Part shown: piece after piece, positions 23,886 to 35,233 of the stretch | Layout of the letters: every line of letters starts with the position of its first letter | Numbering within the stretch: position 1 is the stretch's first letter | Assembly (NCBI GenBank): GCA_951799445.1 | Contig: OX637290.1 | Coordinates: forward strand, 33,660,987-33,724,986 | Direction of reading: 5' to 3' | DNA length: 64,000 bases | Source of the DNA: Pseudisothecium myosuroides | Taxonomy: Eukaryota > Streptophyta > Bryopsida > Hypnales > Lembophyllaceae | Translations under genes and position numbers: made by a program | Notes under the pieces: model-generated | Told to the model about the DNA's origin: nothing | The model's database searches: none | The model's input: only the letters and a program-made list of their open reading frames with translations

Positions 23886-25065
23886 TCCCTAAAGGACCAT
23901 TGTCTCCTTGGGGGACAAAATGGATTTTGGGCACGTTCTTGTGACCTCAATTTTAGGTGAATTTTTTTCAAACTTTCTCATAAGATAGAAAAACTTATTA
24001 GCTTTGTGGGAATATAATTTATATTTCAATCAATGACGAGGAGCAAAAGTTATGCCATCTTAAACATAATTTTCATATTTCTAGGTAGAAAAAAAAATCT
24101 ACAAAAACTTGAAATATATATTTCTAAATGTCTCTTATATGGATCTTATTTTTTCTACAAGTGAAGCTTAATATCAATCCATTTGGATTAGTGATGTGAA
24201 AGTTATAGACAATCTTGTTTTTTAAGCAATCTAAGCATCTTCTTGAAAAAATAACTTATAGGATTCATTTTTGAATGCAATTTTCACAATTATTCAAAAA
24301 AATTGTTTGACAAGGTTAAGTTTGTTTTCTAAAAATTCTTACCAATGGAATTATTGTGTTTCAATCCCATCTTAGAGCTATTAACAATTTCGTTTTTTCT
24401 TTCAATCTCGGACCTACTTCTACTTAATAATAAGTGAAGCTTTGTATCAATCCATTTGGATTAGTGATGTGAAAGTTATAGACAATCTTGTTTTTTAAGC
24501 AATCTAAGCATCTTCTTGAAAAAATAACTTATAGGATTCATTTTTGAATGCAATTTTCACAATTATTCAAAAAAAATTGTTTGACAAGGTTAAGTTTGTT
24601 TTCTAAAAATTCTTACCAATGGAATTATTGTGTTTCAATCCCATCTTAGAGCTATTAACAATTTCGTTTTTTCTTTCAATCTCGGACCTACTTCTACTTA
24701 ATAATTTTTTAAAGAATGAGTTTAAAAAAAAAATAATCCTAGAATTTCTACTCAATTATTCAACACAATGTTTTTTAAATTCATAGTTTGCAATGCAAAA
24801 TTTCTCCATAAATGGTAGTCAAAGTCATCTAAAATTGCAGGCTTGCATTCAAAAAAACTATTTTTTTTAATTGAATGCTAATATCTTCCATTCTATACAT
24901 TCAAACTTCATGAAATTTTTACCACATTTTTTTTTAAACAAGTCAAATACAAGATCCTGAAATGAGATTCTAATTCTTTTCGTTTTTTGTTTTTTTGGAT
25001 AAACATAGCAAAAATGACAATTTTGAGTGGTTTTTGACAGAAAAATGGTCTTGGTCCTTTAGTGG
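23886..25065 (-). mobile_element. TTAA-target (piggyBac-like) element 5 with internal duplication
   Basis: TTAA flanks both sides (23882-23885 and 25066-25069). The ends are TCCCTAAAGGACC and GGTCCTTTAGTGG. The interior runs in the reverse orientation relative to element 2. It is longer than its relatives because of the tandem 273-bp duplication at 24161-24706. Confidence 0.7.
24161..24706. repeat. Tandem duplication of a 273-bp segment
   Basis: The segment from GTGAAGCTTAATATCAATCC at 24161 is repeated from 24434 with only a few differences, so the duplication is recent compared with the age of its host element. Both copies end near CTACTTAATAA. Confidence 0.9.
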
Positions 25066-25165
25066 TTAACTTGACTAATGGTATTAGTTGTCAATGTTTC
25101 TCCTTCAAATTAAGTATTGGTAGTCAAATCCAAACATTGGATTCCAATAGATATTGGACCACGCC

Positions 25166-25198
<33 letters not shown>
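25166..25198. repeat. (TG)n(TA)n microsatellite
   Basis: A run of TG dinucleotides is followed directly by TA dinucleotides. Confidence 0.9.
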
Positions 25199-25492
25199 GC
25201 TGGTGAAAGAATCAATTAGCAAACAGAGAATGGAAATAATATTATACTAAACAAAAGGGATCTTTGTGAACCTCTAATTGCCACTTCATGCAATTAGGGA
25301 AAATTTGGTTAGAATTTGGAAGAAGAACTATCATGTGTTTTTTAGAAAATAAAAGAGAAGGCATTTTGAAGTGGAAGTAGAGAGTGTTGGCCCCCAAATG
25401 GAGAAATATTCACTTCCAAAAGCACATCTAAATATAATAAAAATTTGATGGTAATTAGGGTCACCAATAATTCAACCACAATCCATGTTTAA

Positions 25493-26402
25493 CCTCTAAG
25501 TTCCTTGACTAAGTTTTCATCATAAACGCTCCAAAATTGCCATTTCTAGTACATGTACCAAATTTTAGAAAAAAAACATTTTTGGACATATGTAACCATA
25601 AGATCTTATAGTATGTTAGTTTTAGAAGACGTGGAAAAAATTTCAGAATTTTTCACCATGCAGATTGGGAGATATTAGCATTTGAATTGGCAGAAATCTT
25701 TTTCTTTTTCTGCGAAAACATGCAGCTACATTTCACAAGGTCACATTTGTATGAAAAAATGTCCAAAATGGTGGTGCTTCTTTGAATTGTTTACACTAAA
25801 AAAGTTGGCTACATGCTTAAAAAATTTCAAATCATTTGGAATTGTACAAATAGGAAAAAAATAGTAAGTAGAAAGAAGTGGAGATTGTTTCAAAATACAA
25901 AATTGTTAAGAATTTAATTATGGAATTGAAAAATGTCAATCCCAATGGTTGTAATGTTGTTATAAATAATCTACATCCTATGAATTTATTTTTTTCAAAT
26001 TTTTTTGAAAATTGAGTGAAATAAACGACTTTAAAATCTATTTTAGAGTACGAAATCCATAATTGCCTGCAAACTAAAACTCCTCATAAATTTTGACTCA
26101 TTGATCAAAATAGAATGATTCAAAATCTTTCCATGTATATATAAATCTAGAAAACCAATTTCAAATTTTTGTTTATGAAAAAAGTGATTTTTTCTTATCT
26201 ACCCAAATTGAGAAACAAACAACATATTAGACCATAACTTTTGACTCCTTTTTTCAAATGTCATGAAATTTAGTGCATATGAAAGATATTCCTCGTCCCC
26301 CACCTTCTATAAAAATTTCAGCCTAAACATGCAACTTTCTAATCACAAGTACCTGCCCTAACTCGCTATGTTGCTAAAAATAGCAGGCTGATCCTTTAGA
26401 GG
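25493..26402 (+). mobile_element. TTAA-target (piggyBac-like) element 6
   Basis: The element is 910 bp and flanked by TTAA (25489-25492 and 26403-26406). The ends are CCTCTAAGTTCCTTGAC and GCTGATCCTTTAGAGG. The internal blocks (AACCATAAGATCTTATAGTATGTTAG-like, AGATATTCCTCG) align with element 2 at lower identity, so it is an older copy. Confidence 0.7.
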
Positions 26403-26406
26403 TTAA

Positions 26407-28900
26407 AAAAATTAAATGCATAGTATACTGGAAATATAGAATGGCACATATTCATGTCCAATTACTTTTTTCAATGAAGCCCTCTTATGATACTTGTCTT
26501 TGCTGTTCATACACATATTGTAGGTGTTCATAATTAAATTGGCTTGGTAATAATACAATACTTGAGGATATTAGACCTTGACCATTTAAATGTCAAAACC
26601 TCATATATTAGCTAGTTTTGGATGAAGAGTGTGCAATGAATATTAGGACTTGTCTTTAGATGATCTTTTGTAAGTATATATAATTGTTAGCATTGATTTG
26701 AATAGGTCACTAATCCCTACTCAATCCTACTTGAATGCCCAACTTCAAGTGAAATTGAATAGTTTCCATTATCCTTTACTTTATATATACTTGACAACAA
26801 GGAAATGCTATTCCTTCACTAACCCTAAACCTCCACTTACATGAAAGTGAATGGCAATTGTTTTGATCGTCAGTGCTAGCAAAGGCATTATTGACTTTGG
26901 TATTCAAATTAGAGGCTTGTTGACTCCACCGACTTCACCAATATAACAAAACTTCATCACTTTGATAGGTAGGGCTCTTGCTTAGAGTGTAGGTCAGTTG
27001 TTTATTTTATACATAAAACTCTCTAAGAAATTAACTTCCAACCAATTGCAGGTCTCTTCATATGCAAAGCAAAAATAATCTCAATTATTTATTATGCCAA
27101 TGGTAGAAGACAAAGTAGTATTTGGAGGAATAAAAAAAATTCTCTCTATAATAATAAAATATCATCTCTTTTATTTGTTCAAAAATAAAAATTTCTAAAT
27201 ATTCTAAATGGAACATTTTTTTTGGTTCACTTTATTAATGCTTGATTAATAAAATGTAATCTCAAATGTGATGATTTTAGGATGTAATGCTCTCCATAGT
27301 CTTTAAAAAAATTAATAAAATGGAATTTTTATCTAAATTGGAACTATAGTATTGATATATTATTGGAAAGATCTTAATATTACCTTTTTAATATTACCCA
27401 ATTTGGAACTAAATTGCAATTGTCAATACCAAAGCATTAGGTATAATATGGTGTAAAATAATGGTGGCATTCTACCACGATTCATAGTCAATTATCAAAT
27501 TAGTTTGCTAAGTTCTTAGTTCAAGGAGAATTCTTTGAAAGATAGACATCTTTCTAGTATCATATTGGCAAAATTTACAATTTTTTTTCTTCATAAATTA
27601 GATACACTTACAAGTGAAAGTTGGCCAATGCTTCATCTTTAGAGGGTTTGACCAATTTTGGTTGCACATGGAAGTGTGGCATTAAGGGATTTATTGAGTG
27701 TATGCTCAAAATTAAAAGGTTTTGATTGAAGGTGTTTTCAACATATTGCAATATTCTCCTTTTTCATTGAATGAAATTGCAAAATTGTTGCAAAATCTTT
27801 AGACAACTTTGCCCCATTCAAATAAATGCATACATTGATGGATGGATACATTATACACGAGTTTTCTATTTGCATTTTGCATGATTCATCCACACATGAA
27901 GATGTAAAGAGCTTCATGACTCCAAGTCTGCATTGCCCCTTTAAATTAAGTAAGCTGCAACTACACTATAATTAGCTCTGTCCTTGTAGTATTGGCAATT
28001 TTTTTGAGTACGTTACCTACTTAAACGTCCTCAAGAAGAATTAACTCCAATCTTTAAAGGTTGGTATGATTTAAAAGCTTGGCCATTGTTACACGAATGA
28101 GTTGGCCGCTCTAGCTCTAGCGCATCCACGCTGTAATTGCTTCTCCACCTTTATACGCCAAAGATTTAATTTTTGAGCAACCCCTCCAAAAATTGAGTTT
28201 GGCAAGGACCCCTATCATGCTCATCACCCTTTTTATGCCTCCCAATTTTGGATTCACTATTGAATTCTCACCATTCTAACCACTCAATCATTGGATGAGT
28301 AATAATGGTGACATGAATAGTAGCTTTAATTGTATAAATAGTAACCCATATATTATTGAGTATGTTGGATATTCTATCTCACGGTGGAGACTTGAAAAGT
28401 GTGGAATCTGTCATGAGACATTTGGCGAGTCAAATTTATTGAGTAATAATGTGAAAGTTCTAAGAGCTTGTTCATTTTAGGTCCCACTATCACGTACCAA
28501 GAAGGTTGAGGGAGTGACACCTCTTCAAACTTCCACATATGTAGCTTCTATTGATGCAAAGCCTCTTTTTCACAATCTAGACTCAAAAGCCCAAAAACCC
28601 TCTAAACCTAAAGTAAGCTAGCCCATTTCCACTAACTACCTTTAATTTTGTCATCCTACTTTTGGCCCCAATTCCATCCCCAATCTCATGTAAGTCCATT
28701 GATTTTTTTGATATAATCACTACATTGATGCCAACAGAGGATAACATGTCAATCCTTTGATGGTGAACACTTCAGAACCATTGGATATATAGGAGAGTAG
28801 TTATGGGTTGCTTCTAGGATGCTCATGACTCCACTTTATGAACGGTTTTGTAATTTCAGGGCTGGCCACTTCAGAAATTCACAAAAATTTCAATTTTAAA
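26407..28900. other. Gene-free AT-rich DNA
   Basis: I find no exon, RNA gene or defined repeat in about 2.5 kb. The frame at 28295-28480 is short and featureless. Confidence 0.5.
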
Positions 28901-31769
28901 TAGAAAATTATAATTCCACTTGGGATTGATTTGTGAAACAAGTGCACGTCTCTGAAAAATGTGTGGCCCTCTTGGAGTTGGCCCCAAGATATTCAGATTG
29001 CTAATCAGGGTGGTAATAGGCGGTCAATATTCGGGACCCCTGGTGACCTGGTCTTGGAATGGAAGCCTACTCGAGCGAGAGCGTGGAAAGCCAAGTGGGA
29101 AGCTCCCCCGAGGGAGAACCTCCTCCGCTCCTCCGCTCCTCCGCTCCTCCCCAGACAGACAGGCAGACAGGATTGGCTGCATGACTTCGACGGACGACTG
29201 GGCTGGCTTGTTCTGACGTTTCGTTCATTTCGTTTCTTTCCTTATTGACTTCGGAGAAAGCATGAATGGCATTGACAAAAGCGAAGGAACGAACTACTGT
29301 AGCTTACTGTAGAACTTAAGTGTGAGTGAGTAAGTTAGTGGGAAAGAGTCACTCAGTACTGCCGGTTGTAGTGCATAAGGTAGAAGCACCAATACTCAAC
29401 CACGCTCAGTACTCAACAGAGAAGGAATGAAAGCTTTCATAGAACGACGTATCTTAAACCAAGAGCATGCAACAAACACCACCAAAATACCTTCAAATAT
29501 AAAGCTGTTAACACCGAGAGCCATGGTGCTGTTGAAGTCGACAACCGCGTACACAGCCGTTACCACCGAAAGCCATGGCCTCCAGCTCCGTTGAAGTCGG
29601 TAGCTGCGGTGAAATCGACAATGATATTGAAATTGCGCACACGAGGTGAAATGATGGAGAGCCAAATTATCGAAATTGGCTCTCGAAGGCCTCGCAACGG
29701 CCAAAATCCACCTCCGGAGGAGAAGAATGAACTCTGCGAGGCTTTCGCACGATAAGTGTCTTCCGCATGAAACAAGTGACGGAAACCTAATGGGGAGCCG
29801 CCACGTCTCACTTCGCACAAGAAGTTTCGGGCAGTGAAGAAGGTGTGACTACCCCTAATATTTCCGTCCCAAGGTTGGAACAAATTTCAAGGGAAGCTGG
29901 GAATGTGTTTGTTTGGTCCTTTTCAAGGTTGGGACTGATAAGATTATGACACATGCCCCGAAGTAGTGAGCAAGAAAGTAAGAAGTAATGAGCGGGAGAG
30001 TAGTTCTTGAATGATCGGAATTGGAAGACTCTAGAGAGTGGCTACTAGTGAAATGCACTTTTTGGTTCCCAAAATTCACTGTAAATTAAATTTTGGGAAC
30101 AAAATTCTGAAAATTTTGTAATCCCTATATTTCCTATCTTCCTACATAGGAAAAATTTCCACCACCTCTTACTGCACACAATCTGCTCCAAAATTGCTTA
30201 AATGGTGGACTACTGGTGCTTTTACCTTAGCAGTACTTGTTCATTATGTGAGACTGTCCAGGCATCACGCCATGATCCTACGTCCCAACTTAGCTGCTTC
30301 CAACACCTTCCGGCCATTGATGACCAGGGGGCTCCCTCGCACGAGAGCGGAAGATCTCGCACCCTGGGAGCACCTGTAAGTTAAGCCGATTGGAAGCTTA
30401 GCTTAGCTGGCATGGTGAGAAGCGTGCCTGGACTCATTCATAACTTACGGCCACAGATTCCTCGTCGGCTCGTCTAGCCTAGTGAGGAGAGATTCGAGAT
30501 GATGCTCGCATTCTATGGGTTGAATTAATGTCATCCGACTTAGCTCGCTCGCTCGCTCGCTCATGGGATAACTTACATTGGGAGAGGATGGGACTCTGAC
30601 TTCAGCTGCCGTCTTGAATTGGAGGCTTTGAGTCTACGAGGAGGGGAGGGGAGGGGAGGGAGTTGTTGTAGAGAGTGTGCACTGGTCAGGTGATCAGTGT
30701 CAGATTTAGAGAGGAATTGGGGTCTGCACTCTGGAGACCAAGGACTTGGAAATTAGTCCTCGAGAGAATCATTCTTTGACTGGCCCAAGAGTGGCCCTTG
30801 CAGGGACCCAAGTCACTCAATTATCTGCTTAGAAATAGGACCCATAGTTTGCGAGGCTGGCCATAAGTTGAAGATGAGGACATTACTTGCGTCTCTTCAA
30901 CTTATTATGATTCTAGGAAGTCTAGATAGAGCTGTGGAGTGATCATTTTGGGTACCAAGAGCCGAATTTGTTGAGGTTTTGAGTCTTCGTCAATTTTTAA
31001 TGCAATTTAGAAGTGGCAGGTTGTAGTCCAGGATCAGTGGCAGGAGACAACCCTATTTCTATTCAAAGAGAAATCATTCGTCCAACCAAGTCTTGCTGTT
31101 GGTATAGGAGACGGGGTCAGGTTGCTTTCAGTGTTAGTATCCTCTACCTTAACGCTTCAGGGTTTGTGCCGCAAAGCTTGAACAAAGTGACTACGTATGG
31201 ACAGTACATAGCCTCCTTGTGGCTGTCACTTGGGTACCCAAGGTTGCGCAGTCCTTACGGTGTTGTTCAAAACTTAGTTATGAGGATTCTGGTGGGTAAT
31301 CTTAATTAGGTTAGTGAATGGCTCACTTGTTCAGATTTCTGTCCTTGTTCCAGGCCTCTTGAATGACTCATTTTGGTGTACTAGTCTGAAAGTGACCTGC
31401 GGACCTGCCCTTGCAATTGACTCTGCCGGTCCTACACTCAATAGTTATTGCTACCCTTGAAACTTGGCATTATTGTTGTAAACATTCCAAGACTGCTTGA
31501 GTGACCATGAGCAAGGTTTCGTATGGATTGCAGAATGTTGCTGTTAAGGCAGCTTAGATTCCTGAGCATGTGAGGAACGTTGGGATGTGTCAGTTTGTAC
31601 TTTGTCTAGCATTATATATTTCTTCAGCCAATGAAGTTCCGAATCAGATGTACCCGGCTATCAAGCTTGCTTTTTGAAAGTGATGGGGTCTGAATAACTT
31701 GGTTCAATTGAGAGCAGACCTTTTAATTTTGGACTGATTCTATAACACATATCGAGCTAGCTGGAGAGG
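28901..31769 (+). promoter_or_regulatory. Upstream region of the ENTH gene, probable leader
   Basis: Base composition becomes markedly less AT-rich from about 28950 and stays so up to the start codon at 31770. It includes pyrimidine/purine microsatellites: GCTCCTCC x4 near 29126-29153, CAGACAGG near 29153-29170, GCTC repeats near 30545-30560 and GAGGG repeats near 30638-30660. A good donor-like CACCT|GTAAGTTAAG lies at about 30376. The region may hold the transcription start and a spliced 5' leader. Frames on the minus strand at 29396-29883 have no recognisable family. Confidence 0.35.
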
Positions 31770-34451
31770 ATGGACAACATTCGGAACGGTTCTAGATTGG
31801 GTCATCTAGAGAGACTGAAAAACAAAGCCTCTTATTTGCTGAAAGACAGCCTCAAAATTGCACGTCTTGCTTTGGTGGACATCAGCAATGCAGAATTGTA
31901 AGCCTCCTTTTCTCGTCACACTTATCACCCTGCAGTTTTTAGGTTATTTTTGTGACCAGAATGTGTAACTCTCGGATACATTCTAAAGCATGAACCTTGG
32001 CTATTCGAGAACGTGTTCACTTTTGTTTAAAGACTCAAGTGGTAACGTATTTATAGTGAGTGCAATTTTTTTGCTTTAGCCGTGGAAGGTACCTATTGAT
32101 TTTACGGCAGGCTAGCTTGCAAGAAAGTGCAATGCTCTATGACCATTATAATTTGAGCAATACATTTGAACCATTGCGATTGAAATGCCTGATCTTCTAG
32201 GATGACTGAAGAGGCGACGAATGCTGATGAATGGGGGCCGACCACAACACAGATGGCTGAGATCTCATGTAGTATCAATAACTCTGAAGATTATCTGCGT
32301 ATTGTGCACGTCCTTCATGAAAGGTAAGTTTATAATTCGTAAAATGCTTGCCATCAACTATAACACTATTTTAGCTCAAGATATCAAACTTTAGGTAAAC
32401 GAAAGCCAGCTTGGCTAGTAGAGATAATTAGAATATAATCAAAATCGATCCAGCTTTGGGGGATGTAGGTCAAATGGGCTATATAATGTTAAGGTTGAGT
32501 TCACATTCTGCTTTAAGAGATTCCTAATCCTGGCAATCTTGAGAGTTTGTTCAAGGATTGACATTGTGTTGATGGTACAGATTCGCTCTCAACACCCAAA
32601 AATTTTGGAGACAAATTCACAAGTCGCTAATTCTTCTGGAATATCTTCTATGCCATGGTCCTGAGGATTTAGTCATGGAGTTTCGCCAAGACAAGAGTCG
32701 CATTGAGGAGTTTACACGCTTTGTGTATGTGGATATGAATGAGTAAGCTCCAGCATTACTCAAGTAACTCAATATGAGTTGACATGCAAATAGTGGGTGT
32801 CATAATAGGATGCTGGATCGGTTTTTCAATTTCTAACTTCAATGAAGGAGAGAGTACCACGTCCTCCAAACCCTAACGATTGTCAAAAACTTGCGTGAGT
32901 AACTCAAAAGACATTTGAGATCTTCCCTTCTATTGTGCCAAGGTGGTTTCATATTGCATTTATTTATCCAATAGTTTCTTCACACTTAGCTCCTGTCATT
33001 GTGCCCTATGTACTTCACCGAGTTTTCTCTTCACCGGTTCACTATCCTGTCTTGACACCCTCCAATATATCTCAAATGTTTGTGTTCGAATAAGTTCCGT
33101 CTCACATTTTTTCTGCTGCAGGATTGACAGGGGTTCAGCTGTTCGAAGAAGAGCTAAGCACGTACTGCATGTCCTAATGGACGAGTCTTTCTACAAGAAG
33201 GAACGCAGTCGAGCTCAGAAAATCTCCAGTGGCATCTCTGGTTTTGGTAATGAATCTTTGCGTGATCATCATCATCACCACCATCACCAATCATCTCATT
33301 TCAAATTTCTTCACGGTTTTGTTCCTCGCAGTCAATCTGCTTCCAGCTTATCAGAGAATCGCCTCGGAGCAGGTGGCTCAATATCACTGTTGCAGGTGGA
33401 TGAAGAGGATCACGTCAACAGTAAACCAGATGCCAGAGAATCGTGCAGAAGCTCAGACGCGCCCGAGGGCGAGTTCTGTTCGCCAAGCACAAGTGACGCA
33501 TCCAGCTGGAAAACTTTTTCAGTGAGTGTGCTTACCTTCAGTATGGCCCAGTTGGTGAACTAGCTCCAATTGCAATCTTGTATCATTTGAGTACTGTAGT
33601 ATCCACTATCCCCCAGGCTCAGTTAAGGGGTCATTTTTTGGTTTGCTGAGGTTATATGTCGCTATTTGTTATGGAGCCTTCGGTTCACCAAAAAGGGAGA
33701 TCTTAATGCTCACAATTGCATGCATGCCAAGTTTACATGTATGTCCAGTAATCATCGCAAGACTCTAGCACTTGATTGGTTACAATGTCAAAAACGTCTG
33801 TCTTGCATATTGAACAAATATGTTACTTTTTAGTTCACTAAAACAGAGAGGGTTACGTTTTGAGAGAGTCGTAGATCTCCAGAGTTCACAGCCTTGACCT
33901 AATTTCGAGGAGTGGGTTATGTCTAATAATGAACTCGCTGCTGCGCAGCTCGTTTGGTTATCTAGTACATAAGCTAGCTATTTCTTGGGATTCTGTCCTT
34001 AAGCAAAAATGTGAAATCTCAACGCTCACAATGGCAGCTGTTTATGTCCAACAACCATCTCAAGCCTCCACGAGATTTTGACCAACTATCTAATCCTTTC
34101 CCTAATGTACATGGCAATTTTCAATTGCTGCAGGGTTCGTCTGGTGTGGAGAGCGCAAGTGCAAGTGGTCATTCAGAGAATTCCACCTGCGGTAATGTGA
34201 ATACGAAGGAAGAATCGCCATCACATATCTCGTCATTCCCGAAGACCTCTCAGATTCTGGACATGGATAGCGTTGCGTCTGGGCTTGAGAAGAATAGCAG
34301 GACTCCTTCACTGCAGAGGTTGCCACCTCCTCCGCCAGTAGCTGGGTACAAAGGTGTCAAGCCCCAGGCTTCAAGAGTGCAAAGTAAACTGCCACCAAAG
34401 AGTGTGAGAAATGATCATGGAAATGCTCCAGATCTTATCAGCATTCAATGA
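31770..34451 (+). CDS. ENTH-domain (epsin-like) clathrin adaptor protein
   Basis: Five exons join in frame: 31770-31897, 32201-32323, 32581-32742, 33122-33521 and 34134-34451, giving 376 aa. The ENTH domain fills exons 1-4 (about residues 15-180). It is recognised by MTEEATNADEWGP, LRIVHVLHERF, HKSLILLEYLLCHGPEDL, FVYVDMNE and, after the exon-4 junction, RRRAKHVLHVL. This matches the plant ENTH/VHS family related to Arabidopsis At3g46540 and At1g08670. Such proteins bind phosphoinositides and help build clathrin coats at the Golgi, endosome or plasma membrane. The C-terminal half is low in complexity: seven histidines in a row (187-193), a serine-rich stretch, and PPPPP near residue 345. I see no DPW or NPF coat-binding motif. 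It converges on the GH31 gene. Confidence 0.9.
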
Positions 34452-35233
34452 TTTGAACGGCAAACCTTTGCAGATTGACAGAATGTTTGGGTAAGTAGAG
34501 CTTAGTTGAGGATAGCTTCTTGCTGTCCTAAGCCGCTGAAAACAACATGGGGTGCTGAAAGAGTATGAGCTTCTGGATCCAAGAATAGAGGCGATTCTGT
34601 CTCGAGACTAGAAAAGTCTACGCCTGGAGTATTTTGGAGTCAAGTATTTTGGAGACAGGATTTTGGGATCTTGTGGGACCAAGATTGGAAAGAACTAGTG
34701 AAGTCTCGGAGCACAAATTGCCGGCTAGCTCTAAACCCCCTGGTTTGACTCTAGGAGGAATCTATCCTTGTTACTGCACTAGCCCATTGACATCATACAT
34801 TTCATGGCATCCAATATGTGAACAGCTTGTTTATATTCTTACACGGGTAATCCACCTAATTCCATTTCAGGTCACCATTGTGTGCAAACACTCAATGTTA
34901 CATTCTGTGATATTCTCACTACTATGGTAACTTTCATGGGCTTTGCATGAAAGTGATTTGATACATTTGATGATTGCACAGAAGAGTACTCAAGAAAGGA
35001 TTTGAGCCGAAATTTAGAGCAAAATTTACAATGTTTTTTGTTATTAGTTGGAAGGCTGGAAACTGGGGCGCTTCCCATGATCAACAGACCTTCCAACTTC
35101 AACTGTACAATTACAAACTTCAAGGCTCAGCCTTTGAGTACACATTCAAAATTGTACAGAAATAATGTTGGTACTTCACAGAAATATAACATGCCTACAT
35201 GACTACACAGAGCTCCAAAAATCCAAGAATCTC
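34452..35233. other. Space between two convergent genes
   Basis: These 782 bp lie between the stop codons of the ENTH (+) and GH31 (-) genes. They must hold both 3' untranslated regions, which may overlap. No other gene is visible. Confidence 0.5.

Noticed and set aside
29396..29883. Overlapping 107- and 140-residue minus-strand frames
   Set aside because: They lie in two registers, share no recognisable domain, and sit in the presumed leader region of the ENTH gene.
30240..30440. Possible structural RNA gene (CCTGGGAGCACCTGTAAG region)
   Set aside because: I compared it with the plant 5S pattern from memory and found no real agreement. It may be leader sequence with a splice donor.
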